Below are positions 48,201 through 62,800 of a stretch of 64,000 bases of DNA, one piece after another (the stretch's first letter is position 1; every line of letters begins with the position of its first letter). The translations under genes and the position numbers were made by a program. The notes beneath the pieces were generated by a model, which was given only the letters and a program-made list of their open reading frames with translations, ran no database searches and was not told the DNA's origin. Origin of the DNA: Strobilurus pachycystidiatus (lineage: Eukaryota; Basidiomycota; Agaricomycetes; Agaricales; Physalacriaceae); assembly GCA_019915135.1 (NCBI GenBank), contig JAHLMK010000010.1, positions 1,727,577 to 1,791,576 of the forward strand. The letters run 5' to 3'.

Positions 48201-50840
48201 TGTTTTTTTTTTCTTTCTGCTTGGATACGCCAGTCTAGCACTGGCGTATCCGTTTTCTATCATTAATTCATCCGTAGATCCAGATCTACGTGTCGAATAA
48301 GCCCTCCAATGAGGCACCCGTTTCGTACCAGATTCACGCGGGCGTCTCTGCGCCGCCACCCACGCCAACACGGCTGCATGGCACGACCACCCACCATCTC
48401 CCTCCCTCCTTTCGTCACCACCACCGCCCTTTTGCCATCACCACCACCGCCCTTCTGAACCCCGCCACCGTTTTCAATCGCCCCCACGCCATCTCTATCT
48501 CACCACTAAAGTCCCCGATCCGCACTGTTCGTTGAAGGGTATGTGGTTCGCTCAATCGAGCGTTCCGCGCCCTCAACGAAAGCAAAGGGTCTCTTTCCCC
48601 GCCACCCGCATATCTCTTCAATGATGCCGCCCGCCCCGTCGAAGCTCATTCGGGATCGGCGGCTAGGATTATGGCAAGGTACGTGTTTCCAGTCATTTTC
48701 AGCTCGGTTAAGCCAGCCTTGTGCCAGCGTATCGATTTGCTATATTGACACCTGCGTAGATCTAGATCTGGTAAGGTTTTGAAGAGCGCGGCAACGGTGC
48801 GATCTTGGGACCCTCGCGCTCCACCCGACCTTCATTGTGGGCTGGATGCGCACCAAGACACGTCAGATTCTACTCGACGGATTTCCTCGCGGCGCGACGG
48901 ACTACATGACACGACGCCGTCTCATTGGCTTAGTTCGGTCAATGCTTCCCCGGCCGGCCACCCAGGACTTATTTACACAGCCGCAGGGCTCAATTACACA
49001 GCCGCAGCCCCCGGCACTGTCCGTCCCGCCCACGATCGTTGATTAGGTGCGCTTGTATCTCATTTCCACTTACAATATCCAACCAGCAGCATTTACAGGA
49101 TTTTGATACCTGCTCCTCATCAACAGTTTGCCGCTGTCTCAGAATACACCGCCCTCGCCGACTTGTTTCATTTCTCGGATTTTTTGGCGCCATGTATAGC
49201 CTACAAATTTCTCATTCCGCTGACACTCTCATTGGCACTATCTGCAGCGGTATTGAACGCTGCCTACGCGTCATGCCCGCACGCACGCACTAGCGCAGCA
49301 GTCATCTTCGCACAGTTGGCACTCTTCGGCGACGCGTAAGCCTCAACATCATGAGCGGTGTGAGCCAGTTCTGCCGGTCTTGGATCTGCAGGGCGGATTG
49401 ATGACTCGACATGGAGGTAAGAATGTTTCGTTGACATTGCCGGGCTCGAGACGGCGCCCCTCCACGGTGTGTTTCTCTTCCTTTTTATTGGGTTACTGGG
49501 TGTGCGTTGGCGCGTCCTTTCACAATGCTACTATTTTCTATAGACCCAGATCTGCACGAGATCTAAGGCCTTGCCGCTGTCTCCCGCCTTCTCGCTGGCT
49601 TCTGCTCAGGACACGTATCCATGGCAACATATACCGCTCTTAGGGCTGCAGCAGGATGACAAGGCCATGAACGTTCGGCGACCTGGCCTGGACAACATTT
49701 GCGACAACGATTCAACACCCCGCACCGCCGATGGATGGGAAATGGGCGGGGTCCATCGGCACTCCCAACTTGCGCCCGTTGCAGGTGTGGCTCTGTTTCT
49801 TGATCGTTGGATACGCCAGTCTCATCTGGCGTGTCTTTGCTATGCTGATCTCTCCGTAGATCTGTATTTACGCGACGGGTAACCTCTTCAACAAGGCGCC
49901 CATCCAATTTCGCTCACATCGCCACCCTGACGCGATTCTCGCCATCATTACTCGAGAGTCGTGTCGCTTCAACACTGATCACCTCCTCACGCCGTCATCC
50001 CGACTCCCCGTCTAACAGAACTGCATAGTTGATAAGGATGCTTATCGACTATGCGGTTTTGAAGGGTGGGCCACCCAACGGTTACGATGACCCTGGGCAT
50101 CACTCGCCGGCGACGTAGGACGCTCCTCGGTCATGGCGCCTCGTGCACGGGCTGGATCCATTCAATTTGTGCACACTGTGGCGTCAACCGCGCTGCCCGT
50201 TTGAGGTGCGTTAACTGGCCTGTTTCCTTCGCATATGCCAGCTGTTTCACGGCACATTTGACGGTATGACTGGTTTCTTTGTGGACTGATGTCCCGCACC
50301 GGGTAAGCCTTCTCGTGACATCGGGTTGCCGGTGTGCTTTCTGTCGCTTCTTAGCAAAATGTACCGGGACGGACCACCTCTCCCGGACATGTGAAGTGGA
50401 GGAGTCAGTACCTTGGTAAGTCTCTTGACTGCTTCGGATGTGAAACCCAGTATATCTCATGCAAGACCCATCAAGCACGTTGGATAAGGTCTCGGGAGAT
50501 TTCTACCACTCTGATGTATTTTTTCGCTATGTAATCAACTGAAATAACATGGTTAGTCTCACTCTTGGTAGTTCTAAGCGCCACAACACATTTGGCACTG
50601 TTTGTGTAGTATATTGCATTGACTGAGTTCTTTGGCAATCATAGCAAGGAAACAGAGACAGTTTGATGGGTGTGTATGGTAAAAAATGGCTAAGGATGCA
50701 CATGAGACCACATGCCAAGATGTGGATACAGCTGTGACATACTGTTGGCTTGATGTAAAGACCTTTGTAGGTTGTTTCTGTTCTCAATGAGATTAGGACG
50801 AAATGACTTGGTCAAAAGTGCCATAAGCAGCAGTTTGGCA
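45207..50840. repeat. Subtelomeric block S, copy 2 (5.6 kb)
   Basis: It matches 2763-8396 at offset +42444 with one substitution found (G at 50580 for A at 8136). The hairpins and intron-like modules recur at the same offset (for example 47781-47829, 47871-47894, 48223-48251, 50023-50054; modules at 48196-48277, 48679-48759, 49417-49543 and 49785-49859). Its left end abuts satellite array 2 with a 2-bp overlap (ct), and its right end passes into array 3 exactly as copy 1 passes into array 1. As in copy 1, no gene is supported. Confidence 0.9.
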
Positions 50841-53800
50841 TTTCAAACATCTTTTGCGTAGCGTGCGGAGGTTGAGGAGTGGCGTCGGAGGTGCGTGACT
50901 TGTGTTCTGACTGCGGCGGGTCAATGATGGTGAACATCGGACAGTGCGCGGTATTGGGAATGACACGGCGAGGCGTGCGCTTTGACTGCGAAGACGTGAG
51001 AAGTGAAAACACAAAGCGCGCAGTTGAAGAGCGAAGACTCGGTCGGGTTGCGAATTCTCAGCTATGCGGACAAGTTGGTCAATGCGTTCAAGGCTATGTC
51101 TGTCGAGCGTTCGTTTACGAGGCAAGGACTTGAATCAAACAGTGCGAACAACTGCTTCTTGACTGAATCTTACTCGCTTTGACTCGGATGTGTGTTTGAC
51201 TTGTATATGGAGGGTCAGTGGTATGTATGTTCAACGTGTGTTTAGGTCAGGCTAAGAAGGTTCGGAAGGCGTTGGGAGACTGTCTCAGAGAGGGAAAGGC
51301 GTTCTATCTTATCTTGAGAGGGTGACGGAACTTTCTTAGTGGGCGAAAAGACGTTCTCTCTGCATCGTAGCAAGAATGCGTTGAACTCAAGTCGGTTATA
51401 CGGACAGACTCACTCGGTTAGAAGGTTAGGTTCGGGTTAGAAGGTTAGGGTTCTCGGTGTTCTCGCTCGCGCAGCGAAGAGAACGTTTAAGAAAGGGCCC
51501 GCGCGCGGGGCCTCTGTCTCGGTGCGTATCGGAGACGCAACAAGATATGTGACATTATTCTAAACTGGTCAATCGGTGCAATGAACGAGATCATTAAGGG
51601 AAGATATACTGTTCCGATGCATGCAAAACTTGCATTGTCATCTTTCAAACATCTTTTGCGTAGCGTGCGGAGGTTGAGGAGTGGCGTCGGAGGTGCGTGA
51701 CTTGTGTTCTGACTGCGGCGGGTCAATGATGGTGAACATCGGACAGTGCGCGGTATTGGGAATGACACGGCGAGGCGTGCGCTTTGACTGCGAAGACGTG
51801 AGAAGTGAAAACACAAAGCGCGCAGTTGAAGAGCGAAGACTCGGTCGGGTTGCGAATTCTCAGCTATGCGGACAAGTTGGTCAATGCGTTCAAGGCTATG
51901 TCTGTCGAGCGTTCGTTTACGAGGCAAGGACTTGAATCAAACAGTGCGAACAACTGCTTCTTGACTGAATCTTACTCGCTTTGACTCGGATGTGTGTTTG
52001 ACTTGTATATGGAGGGTCAGTGGTATGTATGTTCAACGTGTGTTTAGGTCAGGCTAAGAAGGTTCGGAAGGCGTTGGGAGACTGTCTCAGAGAGGGAAAG
52101 GCGTTCTATCTTATCTTGAGAGGGTGACGGAACTTTCTTAGTGGGCGAAAAGACGTTCTCTCTGCATCGTAGCAAGAATGCGTTGAACTCAAGTCGGTTA
52201 TACGGACAGACTCACTCGGTTAGAAGGTTAGGTTCGGGTTAGAAGGTTAGGGTTCTCGGTGTTCTCGCTCGCGCAGCGAAGAGAACGTTTAAGAAAGGGC
52301 CCGCGCGCGGGGCCTCTGTCTCGGTGCGTATCGGAGACGCAACAAGATATGTGACATTATTCTAAACTGGTCAATCGGTGCAATGAACGAGATCATTAAG
52401 GGAAGATATACTGTTCCGATGCATGCAAAACTTGCATTGTCATCTTTCAAACATCTTTTGCGTAGCGTGCGGAGGTTGAGGAGTGGCGTCGGAGGTGCGT
52501 GACTTGTGTTCTGACTGCGGCGGGTCAATGATGGTGAACATCGGACAGTGCGCGGTATTGGGAATGACACGGCGAGGCGTGCGCTTTGACTGCAAAGACG
52601 TGAGAAGTGAAAACACAAAGCGCGCAGTTGAAGAGCGAAGACTCGGTCGGGTTGCGAATTCTCAGCTATGCGGACAAGTTGGTCAATGCGTTCAAGGCTA
52701 TGTCTGTCGAGCGTTCGTTTACGAGGCAAGGACTTGAATCAAACAGTGCGAACAACTGCTTCTTGACTGAATCTTACTCGCTTTGACTCGGATGTGTGTT
52801 TGACTTGTATATGGAGGGTCAGTGGTATGTATGTTCAACGTGTGTTTAGGTCAGGCTAAGAAGGTTCGGAAGGCGTTGGGAGACTGTCTCAGAGAGGGAA
52901 AGGCGTTCTATCTTATCTTGAGAGGGTGACGGAACTTTCTTAGTGGGCGAAAAGACGTTCTCTCTGCATCGTAGCAAGAATGCGTTGAACTCAAGTCGGT
53001 TATACGGACAGACTCACTCGGTTAGAAGGTTAGGTTCGGGTTAGAAGGTTAGGGTTCTCGGTGTTCTCGCTCGCGCAGCGAAGAGAACGTTTAAGAAAGG
53101 GCCCGCGCGCGGGGCCTCTGTCTCGGTGCGTATCGGAGACGCAACAAGATATGTGACATTATTCTAAACTGGTCAATCGGTGCAATGAACGAGATCATTA
53201 AGGGAAGATATACTGTTCCGATGCATGCAAAACTTGCATTGTCATCTTTCAAACATCTTTTGCGTAGCGTGCGGAGGTTGAGGAGTGGCGTCGGAGGTGC
53301 GTGACTTGTGTTCTGACTGCGGCGGGTCAATGATGGTGAACATCGGACAGTGCGCGGTATTGGGAATGACACGGCGAGGCGTGCGCTTTGACTGCGAAGA
53401 CGTGAGAAGTGAAAACACAAAGCGCGCAGTTGAAGAGCGAAGACTCGGTCGGGTTGCGAATTCTCAGCTATGCGGACAAGTTGGTCAATGCGTTCAAGGC
53501 TATGTCTGTCGAGCGTTCGTTTACGAGGCAAGGACTTGAATCAAACAGTGCGAACAACTGCTTCTTGACTGAATCTTACTCGCTTTGACTCGGATGTGTG
53601 TTTGACTTGTATATGGAGGGTCAGTGGTATGTATGTTCAACGTGTGTTTAGGTCAGGCTAAGAAGGTTCGGAAGGCGTTGGGAGACTGTCTCAGAGAGGG
53701 AAAGGCGTTCTATCTTATCTTGAGAGGGTGACGGAACTTTCTTAGTGGGCGAAAAGACGTTCTCTCTGCATCGTAGCAAGAATGCGTTGAACTCAAGTCG

Positions 53801-56800
53801 GTTATACGGACAGACTCACTCGGTTAGAAGGTTAGGTTCGGGTTAGAAGGTTAGGGTTCTCGGTGTTCTCGCTCGCGCAGCGAAGAGAACGTTTAAGAAA
53901 GGGCCCGCGCGCGGGGCCTCTGTCTCGGTGCGTATCGGAGACGCAACAAGATATGTGACATTATTCTAAACTGGTCAATCGGTGCAATGAACGAGATCAT
54001 TAAGGGAAGATATACTGTTCCGATGCATGCAAAACTTGCATTGTCATCTTTCAAACATCTTTTGCGTAGCGTGCGGAGGTTGAGGAGTGGCGTCGGAGGT
54101 GCGTGACTTGTGTTCTGACTGCGGCGGGTCAATGATGGTGAACATCGGACAGTGCGCGGTATTGGGAATGACACGGCGAGGCGTGCGCTTTGACTGCGAA
54201 GACGTGAGAAGTGAAAACACAAAGCGCGCAGTTGAAGAGCGAAGACTCGGTCGGGTTGCGAATTCTCAGCTATGCGGACAAGTTGGTCAATGCGTTCAAG
54301 GCTATGTCTGTCGAGCGTTCGTTTACGAGGCAAGGACTTGAATCAAACAGTGCGAACAACTGCTTCTTGACTGAATCTTACTCGCTTTGACTCGGATGTG
54401 TGTTTGACTTGTATATGGAGGGTCAGTGGTATGTATGTTCAACGTGTGTTTAGGTCAGGCTAAGAAGGTTCGGAAGGCGTTGGGAGACTGTCTCAGAGAG
54501 GGAAAGGCGTTCTATCTTATCTTGAGAGGGTGACGGAACTTTCTTAGTGGGCGAAAAGACGTTCTCTCTGCATCGTAGCAAGAATGCGTTGAACTCAAGT
54601 CGGTTATACGGACAGACTCACTCGGTTAGAAGGTTAGGTTTGGGTTAGAAGGTTAGGGTTCTCGGTGTTCTCGCTCGCGCAGCGAAGAGAACGTTTAAGA
54701 AAGGGCCCGCGCGCGGGGCCTCTGTCTCGGTGCGTATCGGAGACGCAACAAGATATGTGACATTATTCTAAACTGGTCAATCGGTGCAATGAACGAGATC
54801 ATTAAGGGAAGATATACTGTTCCGATGCATGCAAAACTTGCATTGTCATCTTTCAAACATCTTTTGCGTAGCGTGCGGAGGTTGAGGAGTGGCGTCGGAG
54901 GTGCGTGACTTGTGTTCTGACTGCGGCGGGTCAATGATGGTGAACATCGGACAGTGCGCGGTATTGGGAATGACACGGCGAGGCGTGCGCTTTGACTGCG
55001 AAGACGTGAGAAGTGAAAACACAAAGCGCGCAGTTGAAGAGCGAAGACTCGGTCGGGTTGCGAATTCTCAGCTATGCGGACAAGTTGGTCAATGCGTTCA
55101 AGGCTATGTCTGTCGAGCGTTCGTTTACGAGGCAAGGACTTGAATCAAACAGTGCGAACAACTGCTTCTTGACTGAATCTTACTCGCTTTGACTCGGATG
55201 TGTGTTTGACTTGTATATGGAGGGTCAGTGGTATGTATGTTCAACGTGTGTTTAGGTCAGGCTAAGAAGGTTCGGAAGGCGTTGGGAGACTGTCTCAGAG
55301 AGGGAAAGGCGTTCTATCTTATCTTGAGAGGGTGACGGAACTTTCTTAGTGGGCGAAAAGACGTTCTCTCTGCATCGTAGCAAGAATGCGTTGAACTCAA
55401 GTCCGTTATACGGACAGACTCACTCGGTTAGAAGGTTAGGTTCGGGTTAGAAGGTTAGGGTTCTCGGTGTTCTCGCTCGCGCAGCGAAGAGAACGTTTAA
55501 GAAAGGGCCCGCGCGCGGGGCCTCTGTCTCGGTGCGTATCGGAGACGCAACAAGATATGTGACATTATTCTAAACTGGTCAATCGGTGCAATGAACGAGA
55601 TCATTAAGGGAAGATATACTGTTCCGATGCATGCAAAACTTGCATTGTCATCTTTCAAACATCTTTTGCGTAGCGTGCGGAGGTTGAGGAGTGGCGTCGG
55701 AGGTGCGTGACTTGTGTTCTGACTGCGGCGGGTCAATGATGGTGAACATCGGACAGTGCGCGGTATTGGGAATGACACGGCGAGGCGTGCGCTTTGACTG
55801 CGAAGACGTGAGAAGTGAAAACACAAAGCGCGCAGTTGAAGAGCGAAGACTCGGTCGGGTTGCGAATTCTCAGCTATGCGGACAAGTTGGTCAATGCGTT
55901 CAAGGCTATGTCTGTCGAGCGTTCGTTTACGAGGCAAGGACTTGAATCAAACAGTGCGAACAACTGCTTCTTGACTGAATCTTACTCGCTTTGACTCGGA
56001 TGTGTGTTTGACTTGTATATGGAGGGTCAGTGGTATGTATGTTCAACGTGTGTTTAGGTCAGGCTAAGAAGGTTCGGAAGGCGTTGGGAGACTGTCTCAG
56101 AGAGGGAAAGGCGTTCTATCTTATCTTGAGAGGGTGACGGAACTTTCTTAGTGGGCGAAAAGACGTTCTCTCTGCATCGTAGCAAGAATGCGTTGAACTC
56201 AAGTCGGTTATACGGACAGACTCACTCGGTTAGAAGGTTAGGTTCGGGTTAGAAGGTTAGGGTTCTCGGTGTTCTCGCTCGCGCAGCGAAGAGAACGTTT
56301 AAGAAAGGGCCCGCGCGCGGGGCCTCTGTCTCGGTGCGTATCGGAGACGCAACAAGATATGTGACATTATTCTAAACTGGTCAATCGGTGCAATGAACGA
56401 GATCATTAAGGGAAGATATACTGTTCCGATGCATGCAAAACTTGCATTGTCATCTTTCAAACATCTTTTGCGTAGCGTGCGGAGGTTGAGGAGTGGCGTC
56501 GGAGGTGCGTGACTTGTGTTCTGACTGCGGCGGGTCAATGATGGTGAACATCGGACAGTGCGCGGTATTGGGAATGACACGGCGAGGCGTGCGCTTTGAC
56601 TGCGAAGACGTGAGAAGTGAAAACACAAAGCGCGCAGTTGAAGAGCGAAGACTCGGTCGGGTTGCGAATTCTCAGCTATGCGGACAAGTTGGTCAATGCG
56701 TTCAAGGCTATGTCTGTCGAGCGTTCGTTTACGAGGCAAGGACTTGAATCAAACAGTGCGAACAACTGCTTCTTGACTGAATCTTACTCGCTTTGACTCG

Positions 56801-59800
56801 GATGTGTGTTTGACTTGTATATGGAGGGTCAGTGGTATGTATGTTCAACGTGTGTTTAGGTCAGGCTAAGAAGGTTCGGAAGGCGTTGGGAGACTGTCTC
56901 AGAGAGGGAAAGGCGTTCTATCTTATCTTGAGAGGGTGACGGAACTTTCTTAGTGGGCGAAAAGACGTTCTCTCTGCATCGTAGCAAGAATGCGTTGAAC
57001 TCAAGTCGGTTATACGGACAGACTCACTCGGTTAGAAGGTTAGGTTCGGGTTAGAAGGTTAGGGTTCTCGGTGTTCTCGCTCGCGCAGCGAAGAGAACGT
57101 TTAAGAAAGGGCCCGCGCGCGGGGCCTCTGTCTCGGTGCGTATCGGAGACGCAACAAGATATGTGACATTATTCTAAACTGGTCAATCGGTGCAATGAAC
57201 GAGATCATTAAGGGAAGATATACTGTTCCGATGCATGCAAAACTTGCATTGTCATCTTTCAAACATCTTTTGCGTAGCGTGCGGAGGTTGAGGAGTGGCG
57301 TCGGAGGTGCGTGACTTGTGTTCTGACTGCGGCGGGTCAATGATGGTGAACATCGGACAGTGCGCGGTATTGGGAATGACACGGCGAGGCGTGCGCTTTG
57401 ACTGCGAAGACGTGAGAAGTGAAAACACAAAGCGCGCAGTTGAAGAGCGAAGACTCGGTCGGGTTGCGAATTCTCAGCTATGCGGACAAGTTGGTCAATG
57501 CGTTCAAGGCTATGTCTGTCGAGCGTTCGTTTACGAGGCAAGGACTTGAATCAAACAGTGCGAACAACTGCTTCTTGACTGAATCTTACTCGCTTTGACT
57601 CGGATGTGTGTTTGACTTGTATATGGAGGGTCAGTGGTATGTATGTTCAACGTGTGTTTAGGTCAGGCTAAGAAGGTTCGGAAGGCGTTGGGAGACTGTC
57701 TCAGAGAGGGAAAGGCGTTCTATCTTATCTTGAGAGGGTGACGGAACTTTCTTAGTGGGCGAAAAGACGTTCTCTCTGCATCGTAGCAAGAATGCGTTGA
57801 ACTCAAGTCGGTTATACGGACAGACTCACTCGGTTAGAAGGTTAGGTTCGGGTTAGAAGGTTAGGGTTCTCGGTGTTCTCGCTCGCGCAGCGAAGAGAAC
57901 GTTTAAGAAAGGGCCCGCGCGCGGGGCCTCTGTCTCGGTGCGTATCGGAGACGCAACAAGATATGTGACATTATTCTAAACTGGTCAATCGGTGCAATGA
58001 ACGAGATCATTAAGGGAAGATATACTGTTCCGATGCATGCAAAACTTGCATTGTCATCTTTCAAACATCTTTTGCGTAGCGTGCGGAGGTTGAGGAGTGG
58101 CGTCGGAGGTGCGTGACTTGTGTTCTGACTGCGGCGGGTCAATGATGGTGAACATCGGACAGTGCGCGGTATTGGGAATGACACGGCGAGGCGTGCGCTT
58201 TGACTGCGAAGACGTGAGAAGTGAAAACACAAAGCGCGCAGTTGAAGAGCGAAGACTCGGTCGGGTTGCGAATTCTCAGCTATGCGGACAAGTTGGTCAA
58301 TGCGTTCAAGGCTATGTCTGTCGAGCGTTCGTTTACGAGGCAAGGACTTGAATCAAACAGTGCGAACAACTGCTTCTTGACTGAATCTTACTCGCTTTGA
58401 CTCGGATGTGTGTTTGACTTGTATATGGAGGGTCAGTGGTATGTATGTTCAACGTGTGTTTAGGTCAGGCTAAGAAGGTTCGGAAGGCGTTGGGAGACTG
58501 TCTCAGAGAGGGAAAGGTGTTCTATCTTATCTTGAGAGGGTGACGGAACTTTCTTAGTGGGCGAAAAGACGTTCTCTCTGCATCGTAGCAAGAATGCGTT
58601 GAACTCAAGTCGGTTATACGGACAGACTCACTCGGTTAGAAGGTTAGGTTCGGGTTAGAAGGTTAGGGTTCTCGGTGTTCTCGCTCGCGCAGCGAAGAGA
58701 ACGTTTAAGAAAGGGCCCGCGCGCGGGGCCTCTGTCTCGGTGCGTATCGGAGACGCAACAAGATATGTGACATTATTCTAAACTGGTCAATCGGTGCAAT
58801 GAACGAGATCATTAAGGGAAGATATACTGTTCCGATGCATGCAAAACTTGCATTGTCATCTTTCAAACATCTTTTGCGTAGCGTGCGGAGGTTGAGGAGT
58901 GGCGTCGGAGGTGCGTGACTTGTGTTCTGACTGCGGCGGGTCAATGATGGTGAACATCGGACAGTGCGCGGTATTGGGAATGACACGGCGAGGCGTGCGC
59001 TTTGACTGCGAAGACGTGAGAAGTGAAAACACAAAGCGCGCAGTTGAAGAGCGAAGACTCGGTCGGGTTGCGAATTCTCAGCTATGCGGACAAGTTGGTC
59101 AATGCGTTCAAGGCTATGTCTGTCGAGCGTTCGTTTACGAGGCAAGGACTTGAATCAAACAGTGCGAACAACTGCTTCTTGACTGAATCTTACTCGCTTT
59201 GACTCGGATGTGTGTTTGACTTGTATATGGAGGGTCAGTGGTATGTATGTTCAACGTGTGTTTAGGTCAGGCTAAGAAGGTTCGGAAGGCGTTGGGAGAC
59301 TGTCTCAGAGAGGGAAAGGCGTTCTATCTTATCTTGAGAGGGTGACGGAACTTTCTTAGTGGGCGAAAAGACGTTCTCTCTGCATCGTAGCAAGAATGCG
59401 TTGAACTCAAGTCGGTTATACGGACAGACTCACTCGGTTAGAAGGTTAGGTTCGGGTTAGAAGGTTAGGGTTCTCGGTGTTCTCGCTCGCGCAGCGAAGA
59501 GAACGTTTAAGAAAGGGCCCGCGCGCGGGGCCTCTGTCTCGGTGCGTATCGGAGACGCAACAAGATATGTGACATTATTCTAAACTGGTCAATCGGTGCA
59601 ATGAACGAGATCATTAAGGGAAGATATACTGTTCCGATGCATGCAAAACTTGCATTGTCATCTTTCAAACATCTTTTGCGTAGCGTGCGGAGGTTGAGGA
59701 GTGGCGTCGGAGGTGCGTGACTTGTGTTCTGACTGCGGCGGGTCAATGATGGTGAACATCGGACAGTGCGCGGTATTGGGAATGACACGGCGAGGCGTGC

Positions 59801-62800
59801 GCTTTGACTGCGAAGACGTGAGAAGTGAAAACACAAAGCGCGCAGTTGAAGAGCGAAGACTCGGTCGGGTTGCGAATTCTCAGCTATGCGGACAAGTTGG
59901 TCAATGCGTTCAAGGCTATGTCTGTCGAGCGTTCGTTTACGAGGCAAGGACTTGAATCAAACAGTGCGAACAACTGCTTCTTGACTGAATCTTACTCGCT
60001 TTGACTCGGATGTGTGTTTGACTTGTATATGGAGGGTCAGTGGTATGTATGTTCAACGTGTGTTTAGGTCAGGCTAAGAAGGTTCGGAAGGCGTTGGGAG
60101 ACTGTCTCAGAGAGGGAAAGGCGTTCTATCTTATCTTGAGAGGGTGACGGAACTTTCTTAGTGGGCGAAAAGACGTTCTCTCTGCATCGTAGCAAGAATG
60201 CGTTGAACTCAAGTCGGTTATACGGACAGACTCACTCGGTTAGAAGGTTAGGTTCGGGTTAGAAGGTTAGGGTTCTCGGTGTTCTCGCTCGCGCAGCGAA
60301 GAGAACGTTTAAGAAAGGGCCCGCGCGCGGGGCCTCTGTCTCGGTGCGTATCGGAGACGCAACAAGATATGTGACATTATTCTAAACTGGTCAATCGGTG
60401 CAATGAACGAGATCATTAAGGGAAGATATACTGTTCCGATGCATGCAAAACTTGCATTGTCATCTTTCAAACATCTTTTGCGTAGCGTGCGGAGGTTGAG
60501 GAGTGGCGTCGGAGGTGCGTGACTTGTGTTCTGACTGCGGCGGGTCAATGATGGTGAACATCGGACAGTGCGCGGTATTGGGAATGACACGGCGAGGCGT
60601 GCGCTTTGACTGCGAAGACGTGAGAAGTGAAAACACAAAGCGCGCAGTTGAAGAGCGAAGACTCGGTCGGGTTGCGAATTCTCAGCTATGCGGACAAGTT
60701 GGTCAATGCGTTCAAGGCTATGTCTGTCGAGCGTTCGTTTACGAGGCAAGGACTTGAATCAAACAGTGCGAACAACTGCTTCTTGACTGAATCTTACTCG
60801 CTTTGACTCGGATGTGTGTTTGACTTGTATATGGAGGGTCAGTGGTATGTATGTTCAACGTGTGTTTAGGTCAGGCTAAGAAGGTTCGGAAGGCGTTGGG
60901 AGACTGTCTCAGAGAGGGAAAGGCGTTCTATCTTATCTTGAGAGGGTGACGGAACTTTCTTAGTGGGCGAAAAGACGTTCTCTCTGCATCGTAGCAAGAA
61001 TGCGTTGAACTCAAGTCGGTTATACGGACAGACTCACTCGGTTAGAAGGTTAGGTTCGGGTTAGAAGGTTAGGGTTCTCGGTGTTCTCGCTCGCGCAGCG
61101 AAGAGAACGTTTAAGAAAGGGCCCGCGCGCGGGGCCTCTGTCTCGGTGCGTATCGGAGACGCAACAAGATATGTGACATTATTCTAAACTGGTCAATCGG
61201 TGCAATGAACGAGATCATTAAGGGAAGATATACTGTTCCGATGCATGCAAAACTTGCATTGTCATCTTTCAAACATCTTTTGCGTAGCGTGCGGAGGTTG
61301 AGGAGTGGCGTCGGAGGTGCGTGACTTGTGTTCTGACTGCGGCGGGTCAATGATGGTGAACATCGGACAGTGCGCGGTATTGGGAATGACACGGCGAGGC
61401 GTGCGCTTTGACTGCGAAGACGTGAGAAGTGAAAACACAAAGCGCGCAGTTGAAGAGCGAAGACTCGGTCGGGTTGCGAATTCTCAGCTATGCGGACAAG
61501 TTGGTCAATGCGTTCAAGGCTATGTCTGTCGAGCGTTCGTTTACGAGGCAAGGACTTGAATCAAACAGTGCGAACAACTGCTTCTTGACTGAATCTTACT
61601 CGCTTTGACTCGGATGTGTGTTTGACTTGTATATGGAGGGTCAGTGGTATGTATGTTCAACGTGTGTTTAGGTCAGGCTAAGAAGGTTCGGAAGGCGTTG
61701 GGAGACTGTCTCAGAGAGGGAAAGGCGTTCTATCTTATCTTGAGAGGGTGACGGAACTTTCTTAGTGGGCGAAAAGACGTTCTCTCTGCATCGTAGCAAG
61801 AATGCGTTGAACTCAAGTCGGTTATACGGACAGACTCACTCGGTTAGAAGGTTAGGTTCGGGTTAGAAGGTTAGGGTTCTCGGTGTTCTCGCTCGCGCAG
61901 CGAAGAGAACGTTTAAGAAAGGGCCCGCGCGCGGGGCCTCTGTCTCGGTGCGTATCGGAGACGCAACAAGATATGTGACATTATTCTAAACTGGTCAATC
62001 GGTGCAATGAACGAGATCATTAAGGGAAGATATACTGTTCCGATGCATGCAAAACTTGCATTGTCATCTTTCAAACATCTTTTGCGTAGCGTGCGGAGGT
62101 TGAGGAGTGGCGTCGGAGGTGCGTGACTTGTGTTCTGACTGCGGCGGGTCAATGATGGTGAACATCGGACAGTGCGCGGTATTGGGAATGACACGGCGAG
62201 GCGTGCGCTTTGACTGCGAAGACGTGAGAAGTGAAAACACAAAGCGCGCAGTTGAAGAGCGAAGACTCGGTCGGGTTGCGAATTCTCAGCTATGCGGACA
62301 AGTTGGTCAATGCGTTCAAGGCTATGTCTGTCGAGCGTTCGTTTACGAGGCAAGGACTTGAATCAAACAGTGCGAACAACTGCTTCTTGACTGAATCTTA
62401 CTCGCTTTGACTCGGATGTGTGTTTGACTTGTATATGGAGGGTCAGTGGTATGTATGTTCAACGTGTGTTTAGGTCAGGCTAAGAAGGTTCGGAAGGCGT
62501 TGGGAGACTGTCTCAGAGAGGGAAAGGCGTTCTATCTTATCTTGAGAGGGTGACGGAACTTTCTTAGTGGGCGAAAAGACGTTCTCTCTGCATCGTAGCA
62601 AGAATGCGTTGAACTCAAGTCGGTTATACGGACAGACTCACTCGGTTAGAAGGTTAGGTTCGGGTTAGAAGGTTAGGGTTCTCGGTGTTCTCGCTCGCGC
62701 AGCGAAGAGAACGTTTAAGAAAGGGCCCGCGCGCGGGGCCTCTGTCTCGGTGCGTATCGGAGACGCAACAAGATATGTGACATTATTCTAAACTGGTCAA

